From NCBI RefSeq assembly GCF_000758665.1, contig NZ_CP009285.1, positions 5,270,001-5,334,000 on the forward strand: a stretch of DNA of 64,000 nt. The letters run 5' to 3'. This stretch comes from Paenibacillus borealis. GTDB taxonomy: Bacteria; Bacillota; Bacilli; Paenibacillales; Paenibacillaceae. Under the pieces are notes generated by a model that worked only from the letters and a program-made list of their open reading frames with translations, did not search any database and was not told the origin of the DNA. Both the position numbers and the translations under genes were made by a program. Below, in pieces: positions 27,703-36,861 of the stretch. The stretch's first letter is position 1, and every line of letters begins with the position of its first letter.

Positions 27703-27801
27703 ATTCATTCCTCCTGTCTTCCTTACGTTACTCATCATAGCAAAAAACAATACAATTGGCTAACAGTCTTACAACTGTTCTGCCGCTCCGTACCTGCCTG
27801 T

Positions 27802-27843
27802 AAAACACAATCGGCGAACCCTCGTATCGAGGGCTCGCCGATT
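27802..27843 (-). terminator. Terminator after the S1-like gene
   Basis: A 16-bp stem (AATCGGCGA-CCCTCG and partner) with 3-nt loop and a moderate GTGTTTT tail on the minus strand, between the S1-like gene and der. Confidence 0.8.
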
Positions 27844-27875
27844 ACTTTACCCGTTATGATGAAATAACAAAGGGA

Positions 27876-29189
27876 TTAGTTGTTACCCTTGAATTTGTCC
27901 AGCTTATCGCCGAAACGTTCAGCCAGTGTGAAGCTGAGGCCTTCATTGCTGAGCGATACGTTAGGATTGTTCAGCACTTCTTTTGGCGCTCTGTCTCTGC
28001 TGTTGCTGCGTTCAGGTCTAGCCGTAGGAGCCGGAGCTTCTTCGGTTTCCTTGATGCTGAGGCTTACGCGCTTCTCGGATGGGTTGAAGTCAAGCACTTT
28101 CACTTGTACTTCCTGTCCTTCTTTGAGCACTTCATGCGGAGTACCGATGTGCTTGTGGGAGATCTGGGAAATGTGCACAAGGCCTTCAACGCCTGGAAGC
28201 AGTTCAACGAATGCGCCGAAGTTTACAAGGCGTTTAACTTCGCCTGTAACTACATCGCCGATGTTGATTTGGCCGGCTGCGGAATCCCAAGGACCTGGCG
28301 CAGCGGCTTTGATGCTGAGGCTGATTTTGCCTTTTTCAGGATCAACCTTAAGTACTTTAACGCGAACCTTATCACCTTCGGATACTACATCAGATGGCTT
28401 CTCAACGTGGTTCCAGGCGATCTCGGAAACGTGAACCAGACCATCAACGCCGCCTACATCAACAAATGCGCCGAATTGGGTCAGACGTTGTACAGTACCT
28501 TCGATGATTTGTCCTTCGGACAGCTCAGCCATGATCTTCTGTTTGTTAGCTTCGAATTCTTCTTCCAGAACTTCTTTGGCGGAAAGAATAACCTTGCTGT
28601 TCTCACGGTCAAGTTCTTTCACTTTCACACGCAATGTGCGGCCTTTGTAGTCGCTGAAATCTTCAACGAAGTGACGCTCAACCATGGAAGCCGGAATGAA
28701 TCCGCGCGCGCCAACATCAGCCACGAGGCCGCCTTTGACAACGTCAGCCACAGTAACTTCGAAGGATTCCTGGGAAGCGAAGTATTTCTCAAGATCTTCC
28801 CATGATTTTTCGCTGTCGATTGCACGTTTGGAAAGCACCAGGCTTTCCTTGTTGTCGTTGATGCTGACAACCTTGCATTCCACTTCTTGTCCGACTTCTA
28901 CCGCTGCTGCGGCATTGTCCAGTTGTACGGAAGACAATTCGCGAATAGGAATTACGCCGTCGTATTTATATCCAATGCTTACATAAGCTTGGTTATCTTC
29001 GATTTTGACGATCGTTCCTTTCACGGTATCGCCTTTTTTCAAAGAAATGATTTCCAGGCCTTCTTGGCTTGTCACTTCTTCTTCGGTACCCGTAACAGCT
29101 TCTGCGGATTCCACAGCTTCTGTTTCTTCCACGGTATCGTTGTTCTCAACGTTATCCGCAGCTTCTTGATTTTTGATTTCTTCAGACAT
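27876..29189 (-). CDS. ypfD: S1-domain RNA-binding protein (YpfD-type)
   Basis: 437 aa with four S1 repeats: ~50-120, ~135-205, ~222-292 and ~308-378, the last two ending in KISLSIK and RVSLSIKE. The N-terminus is acidic (many Glu) and the C-terminus has a short unstructured tail. Four rather than six S1 domains is typical of the Bacillota homolog of ribosomal protein S1, which is not a strict ribosome component there. Strong SD (GAGGAGGG). Confidence 0.94.
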   Translation of the reverse strand: MSEEIKNQEAADNVENNDTVEETEAVESAEAVTGTEEEVTSQEGLEIISLKKGDTVKGTIVKIEDNQAYVSIGYKYDGVIPIRELSSVQLDNAAAAVEVGQEVECKVVSINDNKESLVLSKRAIDSEKSWEDLEKYFASQESFEVTVADVVKGGLVADVGARGFIPASMVERHFVEDFSDYKGRTLRVKVKELDRENSKVILSAKEVLEEEFEANKQKIMAELSEGQIIEGTVQRLTQFGAFVDVGGVDGLVHVSEIAWNHVEKPSDVVSEGDKVRVKVLKVDPEKGKISLSIKAAAPGPWDSAAGQINIGDVVTGEVKRLVNFGAFVELLPGVEGLVHISQISHKHIGTPHEVLKEGQEVQVKVLDFNPSEKRVSLSIKETEEAPAPTARPERSNSRDRAPKEVLNNPNVSLSNEGLSFTLAERFGDKLDKFKGNN

Positions 29190-29350
29190 GTGATTACCCT
29201 CCTCGATTCAAAACCCCATTTATTTAAACCCGCGCATAGCAGAGTTCAAAACAATCATCACTTGCACTTTATACGTTAGTATGTTCCAAAAAATAACGGT
29301 TATGCTGTTAATCATCTGCATTCGCAGAAGCAGCTGCACGGTGCCCCGGT

Positions 29351-29938
29351 TTAGCGTGCACTGGGCTTGCCTGTTCGGATCATCTCGTGGATACGCCCCA
29401 TGATAACATCGGTTACCGCCTCCAGAGATTCACTTCCCGTACCTTCAAACGAACTGAGATCTATGGGAGCCCCGTAAACAACAGTCATCCGGCGAAAGGG
29501 CTTGTAAGATCCGATAATGGCTGCAGGTACAACGGCAGCGCCGCTGCGAAGGGCAAAACTTGCTGCGCCTTTCTTAGCTGCACCGGAGTCAGAGTTGCGC
29601 GTTCCTTCCGGAAAGATGCCCATAACATTTCCGCTGCGAAGCGTATTAAGGGACGTTTTTATGGATTCTTTGCTTACGCCTCCACGTTTGACAGGAAAAG
29701 CGCCCAGTTGCTTAATGAGCCAGCCTAGTACAGGAACATTAAAGAGCTCCGCCTTGGCCATGTATTTGACCTGTCGTTTCAGCTTAATACCAATCGTCAT
29801 CGGATCGAGCAGGCTGATGTGATTTGCGCAGAGCAGGACTCCGCCCTCCTTTGGCACATTTTCTCTTCCCACAATCTTAAGCGGGAACAGTATGGCATAA
29901 ATCAAGCGAAGCAATCCACAGCAAATTGCATAAATCAT
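29351..29938 (-). CDS. plsC: 1-acyl-sn-glycerol-3-phosphate acyltransferase
   Basis: 195-aa membrane acyltransferase making phosphatidic acid. NHISLLDP gives the catalytic HX4D (near residue 39), FPVKRGG and FPEGTRN the substrate motifs. An N-terminal hydrophobic segment anchors it. It overlaps the cmk stop by four bases; the cmk-plsC-S1 order is as in B. subtilis relatives. Confidence 0.95.
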   Translation of the reverse strand: MIYAICCGLLRLIYAILFPLKIVGRENVPKEGGVLLCANHISLLDPMTIGIKLKRQVKYMAKAELFNVPVLGWLIKQLGAFPVKRGGVSKESIKTSLNTLRSGNVMGIFPEGTRNSDSGAAKKGAASFALRSGAAVVPAAIIGSYKPFRRMTVVYGAPIDLSSFEGTGSESLEAVTDVIMGRIHEMIRTGKPSAR

Positions 29939-30645
29939 AGATGATTTCTCTCCCCGTCAACATAAGTTCTGCAGTGGGAGACGATGGCTTCCACGGCCTG
30001 ACTGATATCCATATGGGTCGTATCCAGAAGAACAGCGTCTTCGGCACGGCGCAGCGGTGAAATCTCACGGCCCTCATCAAGACGGTCCCGCGCTGCAATA
30101 TCATGTTCAAGCTGCTGGAGAGTCACTGTTTCCGTATCCTTCAGTTCCTTGTAACGACGGAGAGCACGCTCCTCCACACTTGCCGTCATGAAAATCTTCA
30201 CTTCGGCATCCGGCAGCACGGTCGTACCGATATCCCGGCCATCCATTACGACTCCCTTGCGGAGCGCCATCTGGCGCTGCAATTGACTGAGTCTGGATCT
30301 GACACCCTCGATCTTCGAATACTGCGACACTTGGCCGCTGACCTGAAGACTCCGGATATGCGGGGTCATGTCTTCCCCATTAATCAACACTTTCTGCACG
30401 TCTTTCTCCGGAAGAAGATCAATATTCATGCCCTGGACGATCTGATCCACCAGTTCATGTTCCTCCGCAGATATGCCTTCACGAATCATATACCAGGTGA
30501 TTGCCCGGTACATCGCACCCGTGTCCACATAAATGTAAGACAACTCCCGTGCTACCAATCGGGCTACAGTACTCTTGCCTGCCCCGGCAGGTCCGTCGAT
30601 GGCGACGTTAATTCTGTCGTAAGTATGTGTCCCCTGCCTGTCCAA
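29935..30645 (-). CDS. cmk: Cytidylate kinase
   Basis: Phosphorylates CMP/dCMP. P-loop IDGPAGAGKSTVAR near residue 14, the DTGAMYRAITW substrate motif, VMDGRDIGTTVLPDA and the R-rich lid. The frame opens at TTG 30663, but AGGAGG is nine bases before TTG 30645, so I take that start; 236 aa. The intervening ATG is out of frame. Confidence 0.95.
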   Translation of the reverse strand: MDRQGTHTYDRINVAIDGPAGAGKSTVARLVARELSYIYVDTGAMYRAITWYMIREGISAEEHELVDQIVQGMNIDLLPEKDVQKVLINGEDMTPHIRSLQVSGQVSQYSKIEGVRSRLSQLQRQMALRKGVVMDGRDIGTTVLPDAEVKIFMTASVEERALRRYKELKDTETVTLQQLEHDIAARDRLDEGREISPLRRAEDAVLLDTTHMDISQAVEAIVSHCRTYVDGERNHL

Positions 30646-30726
30646 CGGGGCATTCCTCCTCAAACACTCTCCGCAGGAAATATGCCTATCGGCATATCTC
30701 TCTAGGGACTTGCTGATATTATCAAG

Positions 30727-30747
30727 AAAAAAGCAGGCATTGCCTGC
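30727..30747 (-). terminator. Terminator after the PilZ gene
   Basis: GCAGGC / GCCTGC stem, 3-nt loop, six T on the minus strand. Confidence 0.8.
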
Positions 30748-30857
30748 GACTTATAAAATTATACCACAGTTTATACCTCAGTGCAAAATGACCCGGAGGT
30801 TTTTACGGAGAAAAAAAGCTTATATTGATGCCTTTTTGGGATTCCTGCACAGTCCTA

Positions 30858-31520
30858 TCAACGGTTACGGAAATCAAATTGGCGTTCAAAACAGTAACGG
30901 ATTATTTTTTGGCGTTCCGAATCGGATATTGCCGAAAATTTTACCATAACCAGATTACGTCCGGTTTCCAGCTTCTTGATCCGCACAATCTCACCCTCGA
31001 AATTAACATGCTCCGTGCTGCCGTTGCGGTACGATACCAGCAGCCAGCAGGCAAGCTTATCTCCTACCTTCAGTGCAATTTTGGCATCGCTGAGAAACGA
31101 GGTTCCGCCGCCGCCGATATCCTCAGTCCGCACCAGAAAACGGCTGCCCAAGGAGTCCTTAACGGCAAGCTCCAGCTCGGCATTGACGCGGAAAAAGCTG
31201 CGGCGCTGGATTTTGAAGATGGATTCTACAGCAGGCTTGCGCAGCCGCACCATCCGGATGACCTCTTCCTTGAAGCCAATCACATGAGTATTGAAATAAT
31301 TCTTAATTCCGCCTTCTGTAAGAAAATAAACAGACAGCTCATCACCGACAAACAATTTTTTCAGCCGCCCGTTACTCTCCTGCATGGGGATTTCTATCAG
31401 GAAAGTCTCATCCTCCATGTCAGCAATTCTTGCCCGGTATTCGATCTCTGACTCCGCTGCATCGCTGGAAGCAACCTGTAGGTATAAATATTCGTTGATT
31501 TTGGGATACAAACCTGTCAC
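30858..31520 (-). CDS. ypfA: YcgR/MotI-type PilZ c-di-GMP receptor
   Basis: 220 aa: N-terminal YcgR-like domain (residues ~1-95) and C-terminal PilZ domain. The c-di-GMP arginine motif QRRSFFR (~104-110) is present. The second PilZ motif, usually (D/N)xSxxG, reads DIGGGG, with Ser replaced by Gly. In B. subtilis the gene beside cmk (ypfA/motI) is a flagellar clutch that binds c-di-GMP and stops the motor. GTG start with weak SD. It fits the GEMM riboswitch at 44850 as evidence for c-di-GMP signalling. Confidence 0.88.
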   Translation of the reverse strand: MTGLYPKINEYLYLQVASSDAAESEIEYRARIADMEDETFLIEIPMQESNGRLKKLFVGDELSVYFLTEGGIKNYFNTHVIGFKEEVIRMVRLRKPAVESIFKIQRRSFFRVNAELELAVKDSLGSRFLVRTEDIGGGGTSFLSDAKIALKVGDKLACWLLVSYRNGSTEHVNFEGEIVRIKKLETGRNLVMVKFSAISDSERQKIIRYCFERQFDFRNR

Positions 31521-31625
31521 CGCCGCTTGAGTTAGTAATTAATGCTAACCCGATTATAGCATGGCCTTTCATGCCCGGTCAGAAATATTATTAAGCCACG
31601 GGAATGAATACCGGTACACGCCCGG

Positions 31626-31663
31626 CAAAAAAGGCGCTTTCCGGTTTCGGAAATACGCCTTTC
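31626..31663 (-). terminator. Terminator after ypeB
   Basis: AAAGGCG…TTTCCG and CGGAAA…CGCCTTT form a two-part stem followed by T run on the minus strand. Confidence 0.85.
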
Positions 31664-31697
31664 CTAAAGATTAAGCTTATTCTGCTGGAATCTCCGG

Positions 31698-33056
31698 TTA
31701 TTTGTCCTGCGCTCCTGAGGAGGTACGGACCTGCTCAACCGATTCCTCATTCCCGTCTGCAGCATTCAGATAGATCCGGAACTGTGAGCCGTTGATTTTG
31801 CCTCCGAATTCATACGTCAGCAGTTCTTCGGCATCTTCATTCTCAATCCAGGCCAGCCTGTTATACAATTCTTTGAACTCCGGGTTCAGCTTGGCTCTGA
31901 CTTCGGCCAGGGACAGCTGCGGCTTAGGAATCTCACGTTTTTCCTTATGCTCATGCACATAATCGCTGGCCTGAAATCCGGTTGCTTCCCCCGTATCCAG
32001 TCCGACCCGCACCGACATCTTCTCCGGATAGATCAGCACGCCGTCCTGGCTCGTAACGAAGGTCAAATTGCCCAGGTTATCGTATCTGTCAGCACTGACT
32101 GCAGTCATGCCGGGATATCCCTTCTTCTCCAGAAACTTGCCCGCCTTCTCCACAGCCTGCTTCATCGACACCTTGGCCGGACCCACTTCTCGGTTGTCGT
32201 TGTAGGAGATCAACAATCCGCCTTCTGCCGTGAAATCCATGGTGACCGGCTCTTTGTGGTCTGCCGAGGTAATAGTTGCTGTGTAGGATGCCCATTCGGT
32301 CCCCTTACCATTTTCCTGGATCTTCACTTTTGCATTCCCGCCCAACCCGGCAAATTTTAGCGCCTTGGCTTTGACCTGCTCTGCTGTGACGGGCTTGCCG
32401 CCCAGCTTCTTGACAGAACGCTTATCATATATACTTGCTACCGAAGGGCCATAGTCCAGCTCAGGATAGGCAGCAACCCGCTTGTCGACCGTTTTGAACC
32501 CGTCAATGATCGTATTGTCTTCTGCTTTCTCCTCTGTAGCCAATGCCGTTTCGACATCCATCCAGCGCAGCCGGTTGCTAATGACTTTGTTCTGGACATC
32601 CTGCAGATCCTTGGAAATCTCAGCCGAATTGGCATAGAGTGTCTTCAGGTTGGCCATTTCCCCTTCTGTCAGCGGCTGCTTGGTGAAATCCCGTACCGCT
32701 GCCTTATAGGAGAAATTGGAGATCTTTGAGAGAAATTCTTCCGTCTCACTGAACGGCAGCAGCGTAAGCGGCAGCTGGTTGATCTCGTTCTGCGCCTCGC
32801 TCGTAATCCGCCATACATTCACCAGACCTTTGCGGTGCATTCCATTGGAGGTGGTGTTGACCGCCAGCGTATTACCCAGCTCTCCATGAAGCCGCTCCAC
32901 ATGATAGGACAGATCATGGAACGCACGCTGATATTGATTCTCCGCTTTGATCAGAATCGAATTCTTCTCCTGGTTCTCCTGATACCCCCAGACCAGCGCT
33001 CCAAGCAGCAAGAGTGCGGTAAGCGGGAACATTATGGCACTTAATCTTTTGTACAT
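31698..33056 (-). CDS. ypeB: Spore germination protein YpeB
   Basis: 452 aa with one N-terminal transmembrane helix (residues ~7-24) and a long outside part containing PepSY-like repeats. YpeB guards and localises the cortex-lytic enzyme SleB in the spore. Family recognition rests on the N-terminal block (NSILIKAENQYQRAFHDLSY) and length. Normally sleB lies directly upstream; here it is replaced by a 368-nt gap with a tiny zinc-ribbon gene, so SleB must be elsewhere or absent. Confidence 0.92.
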   Translation of the reverse strand: MYKRLSAIMFPLTALLLLGALVWGYQENQEKNSILIKAENQYQRAFHDLSYHVERLHGELGNTLAVNTTSNGMHRKGLVNVWRITSEAQNEINQLPLTLLPFSETEEFLSKISNFSYKAAVRDFTKQPLTEGEMANLKTLYANSAEISKDLQDVQNKVISNRLRWMDVETALATEEKAEDNTIIDGFKTVDKRVAAYPELDYGPSVASIYDKRSVKKLGGKPVTAEQVKAKALKFAGLGGNAKVKIQENGKGTEWASYTATITSADHKEPVTMDFTAEGGLLISYNDNREVGPAKVSMKQAVEKAGKFLEKKGYPGMTAVSADRYDNLGNLTFVTSQDGVLIYPEKMSVRVGLDTGEATGFQASDYVHEHKEKREIPKPQLSLAEVRAKLNPEFKELYNRLAWIENEDAEELLTYEFGGKINGSQFRIYLNAADGNEESVEQVRTSSGAQDK

Positions 33057-33202
33057 AGGTCCGCAAAACTCCCTTCATTAGCTTATTGCCGTTAGTTTGA
33101 CAATAACTGAGAAGTCTTATGCACCCGGAAGACCCATTAAAGGAAGTGAATACTTCCCATAATCCCAACACAATGTGGGGACTTAGCTCAAGAAACGGCT
33201 TG

Positions 33203-33349
33203 TCATGCCCGTTCTTCGATGTCGAAGCCGCTGACACTGCTGCACAAGCACTGCTTGAAGCCGGTCTGGATGATCCCCTGTTCCTTGCTTCCTCTTAATA
33301 TGTAAGTTTCTCCGCACTGTTTGCAGACGATCCGAACTTTTACACGCAA
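33203..33349 (-). CDS. 48-aa zinc-ribbon-like protein
   Basis: A short frame starting with TTG at 33349 (AGAGGAGAGGGG upstream). It reads MRVKVRIVCKQCGETYILRG, then a basic linker, then FKQCLCSSVSGFDIEERA. Cys9-X2-Cys12 and Cys34-X-Cys36 form a likely zinc knuckle. It lies on the minus strand between prsW and ypeB. No family or function assigned. The regular Cys spacing and the SD argue for a real gene. Confidence 0.6.
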   Translation of the reverse strand: MRVKVRIVCKQCGETYILRGSKEQGIIQTGFKQCLCSSVSGFDIEERA

Positions 33350-33424
33350 AAAAAGACACCCCTCTCCTCTCTGGAATTCCTTGCATAAGGAACTGCCCTG
33401 TAGGATTAAGTGTGTCCATCTCTT

Positions 33425-34120
33425 TTATAGGTTAACCTCTTCCTCCCGCTTCAAAAAACGAAACGGGGAGCGGCTGTTGGCCCGCGCCACCTTGCCCATC
33501 CCTCCGTACCATAAAACAGCCATCAGGGGCACGATGAACCAGATCCAATAGTTTGCCGTAGTTGTCAGTATAAAATCATAGATCCCGTGCCAGAGCCAAG
33601 GCAGCAGCAGGGAAATAAGCAGAATCCCCCTGGTCTTGACTCCTTTTGAAAACTTGGCCCTTCCCATATGGTAACCCATAATCACGCCAAACATGGCATG
33701 GCCGGATACCGGAAGCAGCGCCCTCATGACCATTGAACCGATTGAAGCATTGCTGTACCAGGCATACATTACATTCTCTATCGTTGCGAAGCCGAGCGAA
33801 ATCGCTACGGCGTATAGTATTCCATCATAGGGCTCGTCAAATTCGGTATGATTGTAAATCATATGGTACAGCACAAACCACTTCAGACCTTCCTCCACGC
33901 CGGAGGAGATCAGAAACGAATCTACATAAGGGCCGCCGTCCAGACCAAGCACAAGACCTCTCTGGATGATCATCACCGGCAGAACGATAATCAGGCCGAG
34001 CAGGAACACCTTCAGCACCATATGGAGCGGCTCCTGATCATACTTGTCTTTCAGATAGAAAAAAGTCAGCAGCGCAAGTCCCGGTGCCACTGCTGACGAA
34101 ATGACCGATAACAAAAGCAC
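33425..34120 (-). CDS. prsW: Intramembrane protease PrsW
   Basis: 231 aa with about seven transmembrane helices. Glu-Glu in SSGVEEGLKW, the ATIENVMYAW motif and His in SGHAMFGVIMG and WLWHGIYD form the PrsW glutamic-protease-type active site. In B. subtilis PrsW starts cleavage of anti-sigma-W factor RsiW. GTG start with GGGGAGG. Its neighbours match the ypbH-prsW-ypeB interval of Bacillus. Confidence 0.94.
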   Translation of the reverse strand: MLLLSVISSAVAPGLALLTFFYLKDKYDQEPLHMVLKVFLLGLIIVLPVMIIQRGLVLGLDGGPYVDSFLISSGVEEGLKWFVLYHMIYNHTEFDEPYDGILYAVAISLGFATIENVMYAWYSNASIGSMVMRALLPVSGHAMFGVIMGYHMGRAKFSKGVKTRGILLISLLLPWLWHGIYDFILTTTANYWIWFIVPLMAVLWYGGMGKVARANSRSPFRFLKREEEVNL

Positions 34121-34265
34121 CGAATAGCCTCCCCGCGCCTAAAAACTAGTATCTCCTGAATTTCAATACAGGGCTGAACTACTGCCCGTCCTCAAGATCG
34201 GCCGTCTCCCGTTAGTAAACCTCAGTAAGAGCAATTAAGCGGGTGCTTCCTTGCCCTTACCTGCT

Positions 34266-34880
34266 TTATTCCTGGCGTTTAAAATGAGTGCACAATGTCT
34301 GGATTGCGTTCTCCGCCATCACTGTTTTGCCGTATTCAGCCAGTACAGCCTGGGTAACCGGAGAAGAATCACCGAACTCCGCAAGCACGCCTACAAGACC
34401 CGATAATGCCGCTTCTTCAAATTCCTTCGGATCAAAGTAGAGATACCATTTATCATTATAAGAATACAGCTGTCCTTGAGAAGTAATATTGCCGATGAGC
34501 ACATGGGCCGCTTCAACCAGAACCTCAAAATCGCGGAATGCATATACAATGGAGTCGCTTTGTTCAAGAGTAACTTCCATCTCGTAAATCTCTTCAGGCA
34601 ATTCATCTTCCCCGGAACCACCGTACGAATGGTGATCATATTTCCCCCGGGTCACAATAACGACCATGCCTTGCGCGGGCAATGCGAACACTTCCACGGC
34701 AAGCGGACCTGTAGCGTCAAAACCAAGTTCACTGTACGCCTGATCCATCATTTCCGTAAAGAGGTCGTGCACCTTGGGAACTTCCTGCCACATGTCTTCC
34801 TTCTGGATGCCCCGCTCGCTCAGGTCGTCAAAAGTGAGGAAAATCCGTATCTTATCTTGACTTAATCGCTCTATTCTCAT
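34266..34880 (-). CDS. mecB: MecA/YpbH-family ClpC adaptor
   Basis: 204 aa. An N-terminal domain (MRIERLSQDKIRIFLTFDDL) and a C-terminal ClpC-binding domain (YAFRDFEVLVEAAHVL … WYLYF) are joined by an acidic Gly/Ser linker near residues 90-105. Such adaptors hand substrates to ClpCP. Position by prsW suggests YpbH (MecB) rather than MecA. ATG at 34880 has AAGGAGG eight bases upstream; the frame opens nine codons earlier without need. Confidence 0.88.
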   Translation of the reverse strand: MRIERLSQDKIRIFLTFDDLSERGIQKEDMWQEVPKVHDLFTEMMDQAYSELGFDATGPLAVEVFALPAQGMVVIVTRGKYDHHSYGGSGEDELPEEIYEMEVTLEQSDSIVYAFRDFEVLVEAAHVLIGNITSQGQLYSYNDKWYLYFDPKEFEEAALSGLVGVLAEFGDSSPVTQAVLAEYGKTVMAENAIQTLCTHFKRQE

Positions 34881-35166
34881 GACAGGATCCTCCTTTTGCA
34901 AGCTCATTTAGTATTAATGTATGATGAGTCCCGAGTAATGAGCCAAAAATGGTTACTATGTATGTATGTTATCATTTTGACGCTACAAATGCACGTAAAT
35001 AAATATAGAAAAGGCCCAATTTACTGCCCAATATCTGCAAAGCACGGCTTAGCCGCCTATTGGGTGTATGCACATGCATGTATTACAAACCTCCTCCAGG
35101 CTAAAAAAAAGAACCATTCCGGCGACTTTGGAGTCTCCAAAATGATTCTGAAGCGGCCTGTTCCGG

Positions 35167-35538
35167 TTACAATCCCGGTATGGCTGTATGTGTATCCTTA
35201 AGAATCTGTTCTACTTCATGCTTCACATCGGGATTGCTGCGGATGAAGTCTTTCAGCATATTCAGGTTGGACTCTTTGGACTTCACCGGAGAATCCTCAT
35301 GTTTGTGTTCGCTGCTGCCGGATGCATGAGAGCCGTTATCATGGCTGCTGCCCTCAGCGGTACTTCCGAAGCCGGTCATAGCCATTCCCATAATTTTGTC
35401 CTTGGCTTTCTCACCGGCATTTCCTGAAGAACCGGCCGTATGAAGCAGTGAAGACATCATGGCGCTGCGTTTTTTGGACATAATCATACTGGCGGCCGCA
35501 CCCATCACCACTCCGCATAGAAATGACGAAGTATTCAT
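35167..35538 (-). CDS. Small membrane-anchored protein, YtxH-like N-terminus
   Basis: 123 aa. Starts MNTSSFLCGVVMGAAASMIM, a Gly/Ala-rich helix like that of YtxH-type proteins, then a Ser/Gly/His-rich flexible linker (residues ~55-90) and a C-terminal helix ending in DVKHEVEQILKDT. ATG at 35538 with AAGGAGG. Convergence of 5' ends with the deacetylase gene means the two promoters share about 85 nt. Function unknown. Confidence 0.75.
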   Translation of the reverse strand: MNTSSFLCGVVMGAAASMIMSKKRSAMMSSLLHTAGSSGNAGEKAKDKIMGMAMTGFGSTAEGSSHDNGSHASGSSEHKHEDSPVKSKESNLNMLKDFIRSNPDVKHEVEQILKDTHTAIPGL

Positions 35539-35623
35539 ATCTCTAACCTCCTTGTATGGTAAAATCATGCTTAGTGTTCGCGGAAAGATTCCGGCTCATA
35601 CAGCCAAACAACAAGAAAGCGAG

Positions 35624-36550
35624 ATGAAAAAAGTGGGTAAAGCGACAACACTGCTGCTCCTGGCTGCTTTTCTGCTGTCAGCCTGCAGCAACAATGACGG
35701 AAATACAGGCAGCACTGCTGCGGGGAATGAATCGCAGCCTCCGGCTACAATACAGCCTGCCACAGGGCAGCCGGCCTCCGCTTCGGCTCAGCCGGACAGT
35801 TCTGCCGGAGCATCTCCTGCTGCGCAGGCTACACCTGCCGTAACTCCTGCAGCTGCAGTCACAGCAACAGTTCAGCCAACCGGGGCAGCAGCTTCAGAGG
35901 AAGTACCGGTGCTGTACCATATGAACAAAAACTACGACATCATCCCGAACGATGCCGCAACAAACAAAAAGGTCGTCCTGCTGACCTTCGATGACGGGCC
36001 CAAGGATGCGGAATTAATCAATCCGCTGATGGATACGCTGGACAAGCACAAGGCCAAAGCCATTTTCTTCGTCAACGGTTACCGGGTGAAGGAGCATCCC
36101 GAGCTGCTTGAGCTGATTCATAGCCGCGGAGGCATTATCGGGAACCACAGCTGGGATCACATTGTGCTGAAGGATAAATCCGAGGTGGAAGTAAAGAAAC
36201 AGATTGAAGATGTGCAGAATATTGTCAAAGAAGTCACCGGTGAGACCCCACAGTTCTTCCGTCCGCCGCACGGGGCAGGCGGTGATGTCGGCAAGAAGAT
36301 TGCTGCTGACAATGGCCTGCTCTATATGACCTGGTCCGTCGGCTCGCTGGACTGGGAGATGAAGGAAAAGGATGCCAATAAAACGGACAAGCTGATTACG
36401 AATGTTACCAGCCAGCTGCATTCCGGCAGCAACATTCTGATGCACGAGCTGCCTTGGACTGTTGAGGCGCTGGATACACTGCTTACTACGCTTGAAGGCA
36501 AAGGCTATAGCGTTGTCGATCCGCGCAGTATCGAGCTGAAAATGCGTTAA
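35624..36550 (+). CDS. Polysaccharide deacetylase lipoprotein (NodB domain)
   Basis: 308 aa. A lipobox LLSAC ends the signal peptide (Cys ~21), then an 85-residue Pro/Ala/Thr/Gln-rich linker, then a carbohydrate-esterase-4 domain with TFDDGPKD (metal and catalytic Asp), GNHSWDH (metal His pair) and RPPHG. It should deacetylate cell-wall or exopolysaccharide N-acetylhexosamines outside the cell. ATG at 35624 is chosen because the signal peptide begins there; the frame is open upstream across the opposite gene. Confidence 0.9.
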   Translation: MKKVGKATTLLLLAAFLLSACSNNDGNTGSTAAGNESQPPATIQPATGQPASASAQPDSSAGASPAAQATPAVTPAAAVTATVQPTGAAASEEVPVLYHMNKNYDIIPNDAATNKKVVLLTFDDGPKDAELINPLMDTLDKHKAKAIFFVNGYRVKEHPELLELIHSRGGIIGNHSWDHIVLKDKSEVEVKKQIEDVQNIVKEVTGETPQFFRPPHGAGGDVGKKIAADNGLLYMTWSVGSLDWEMKEKDANKTDKLITNVTSQLHSGSNILMHELPWTVEALDTLLTTLEGKGYSVVDPRSIELKMR

Positions 36551-36861
36551 GTCTATCTGAAAAATTCAAATAGTTAGAGGCTGTCTCATAAGTACATTTT
36601 CAACAAAAGAAACAGCCCATATTTGTTCAAGAAGCCGTAAAAAAACAGTAAGGCAGCGATTTTCCTGTTATTGGAGAATCGCTGCCTTGCTTTTTTGGTC
36701 CACCGTGGTTTGCTTTAACATATGATCGGCAAGCGAAAGCCAACCGACCTCAAGCGTCACATTTTCCATGCGCGAAGTAGACCGTGCCGTAAGGCTTACA
36801 CAAGGGCATAGCCTTCCTCGCTTCGCCGGATAGTCCCGAGCCTGCTCCTGGTAACGCAGGT
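36551..36861. other. Gene-free gap after the deacetylase gene
   Basis: Holds the terminator at 36650-36696 and, just before it, an IS-end-like GAGGCTGTCTCATAAGTAC at 36578-36596. No gene supported. Confidence 0.5.
36650..36696 (+). terminator. Terminator after the deacetylase gene
   Basis: AAGGCAGCGATT / AATCGCTGCCTT stem extended by TCC/GGA, then GCTTTTTT. A run of A before the stem lets it work on the minus strand too. Confidence 0.88.

Noticed and set aside
33183..33419. 78-codon frame over the zinc-ribbon gene
   Set aside because: Shifted frame; it lacks the regular Cys spacing seen in the 48-aa reading.
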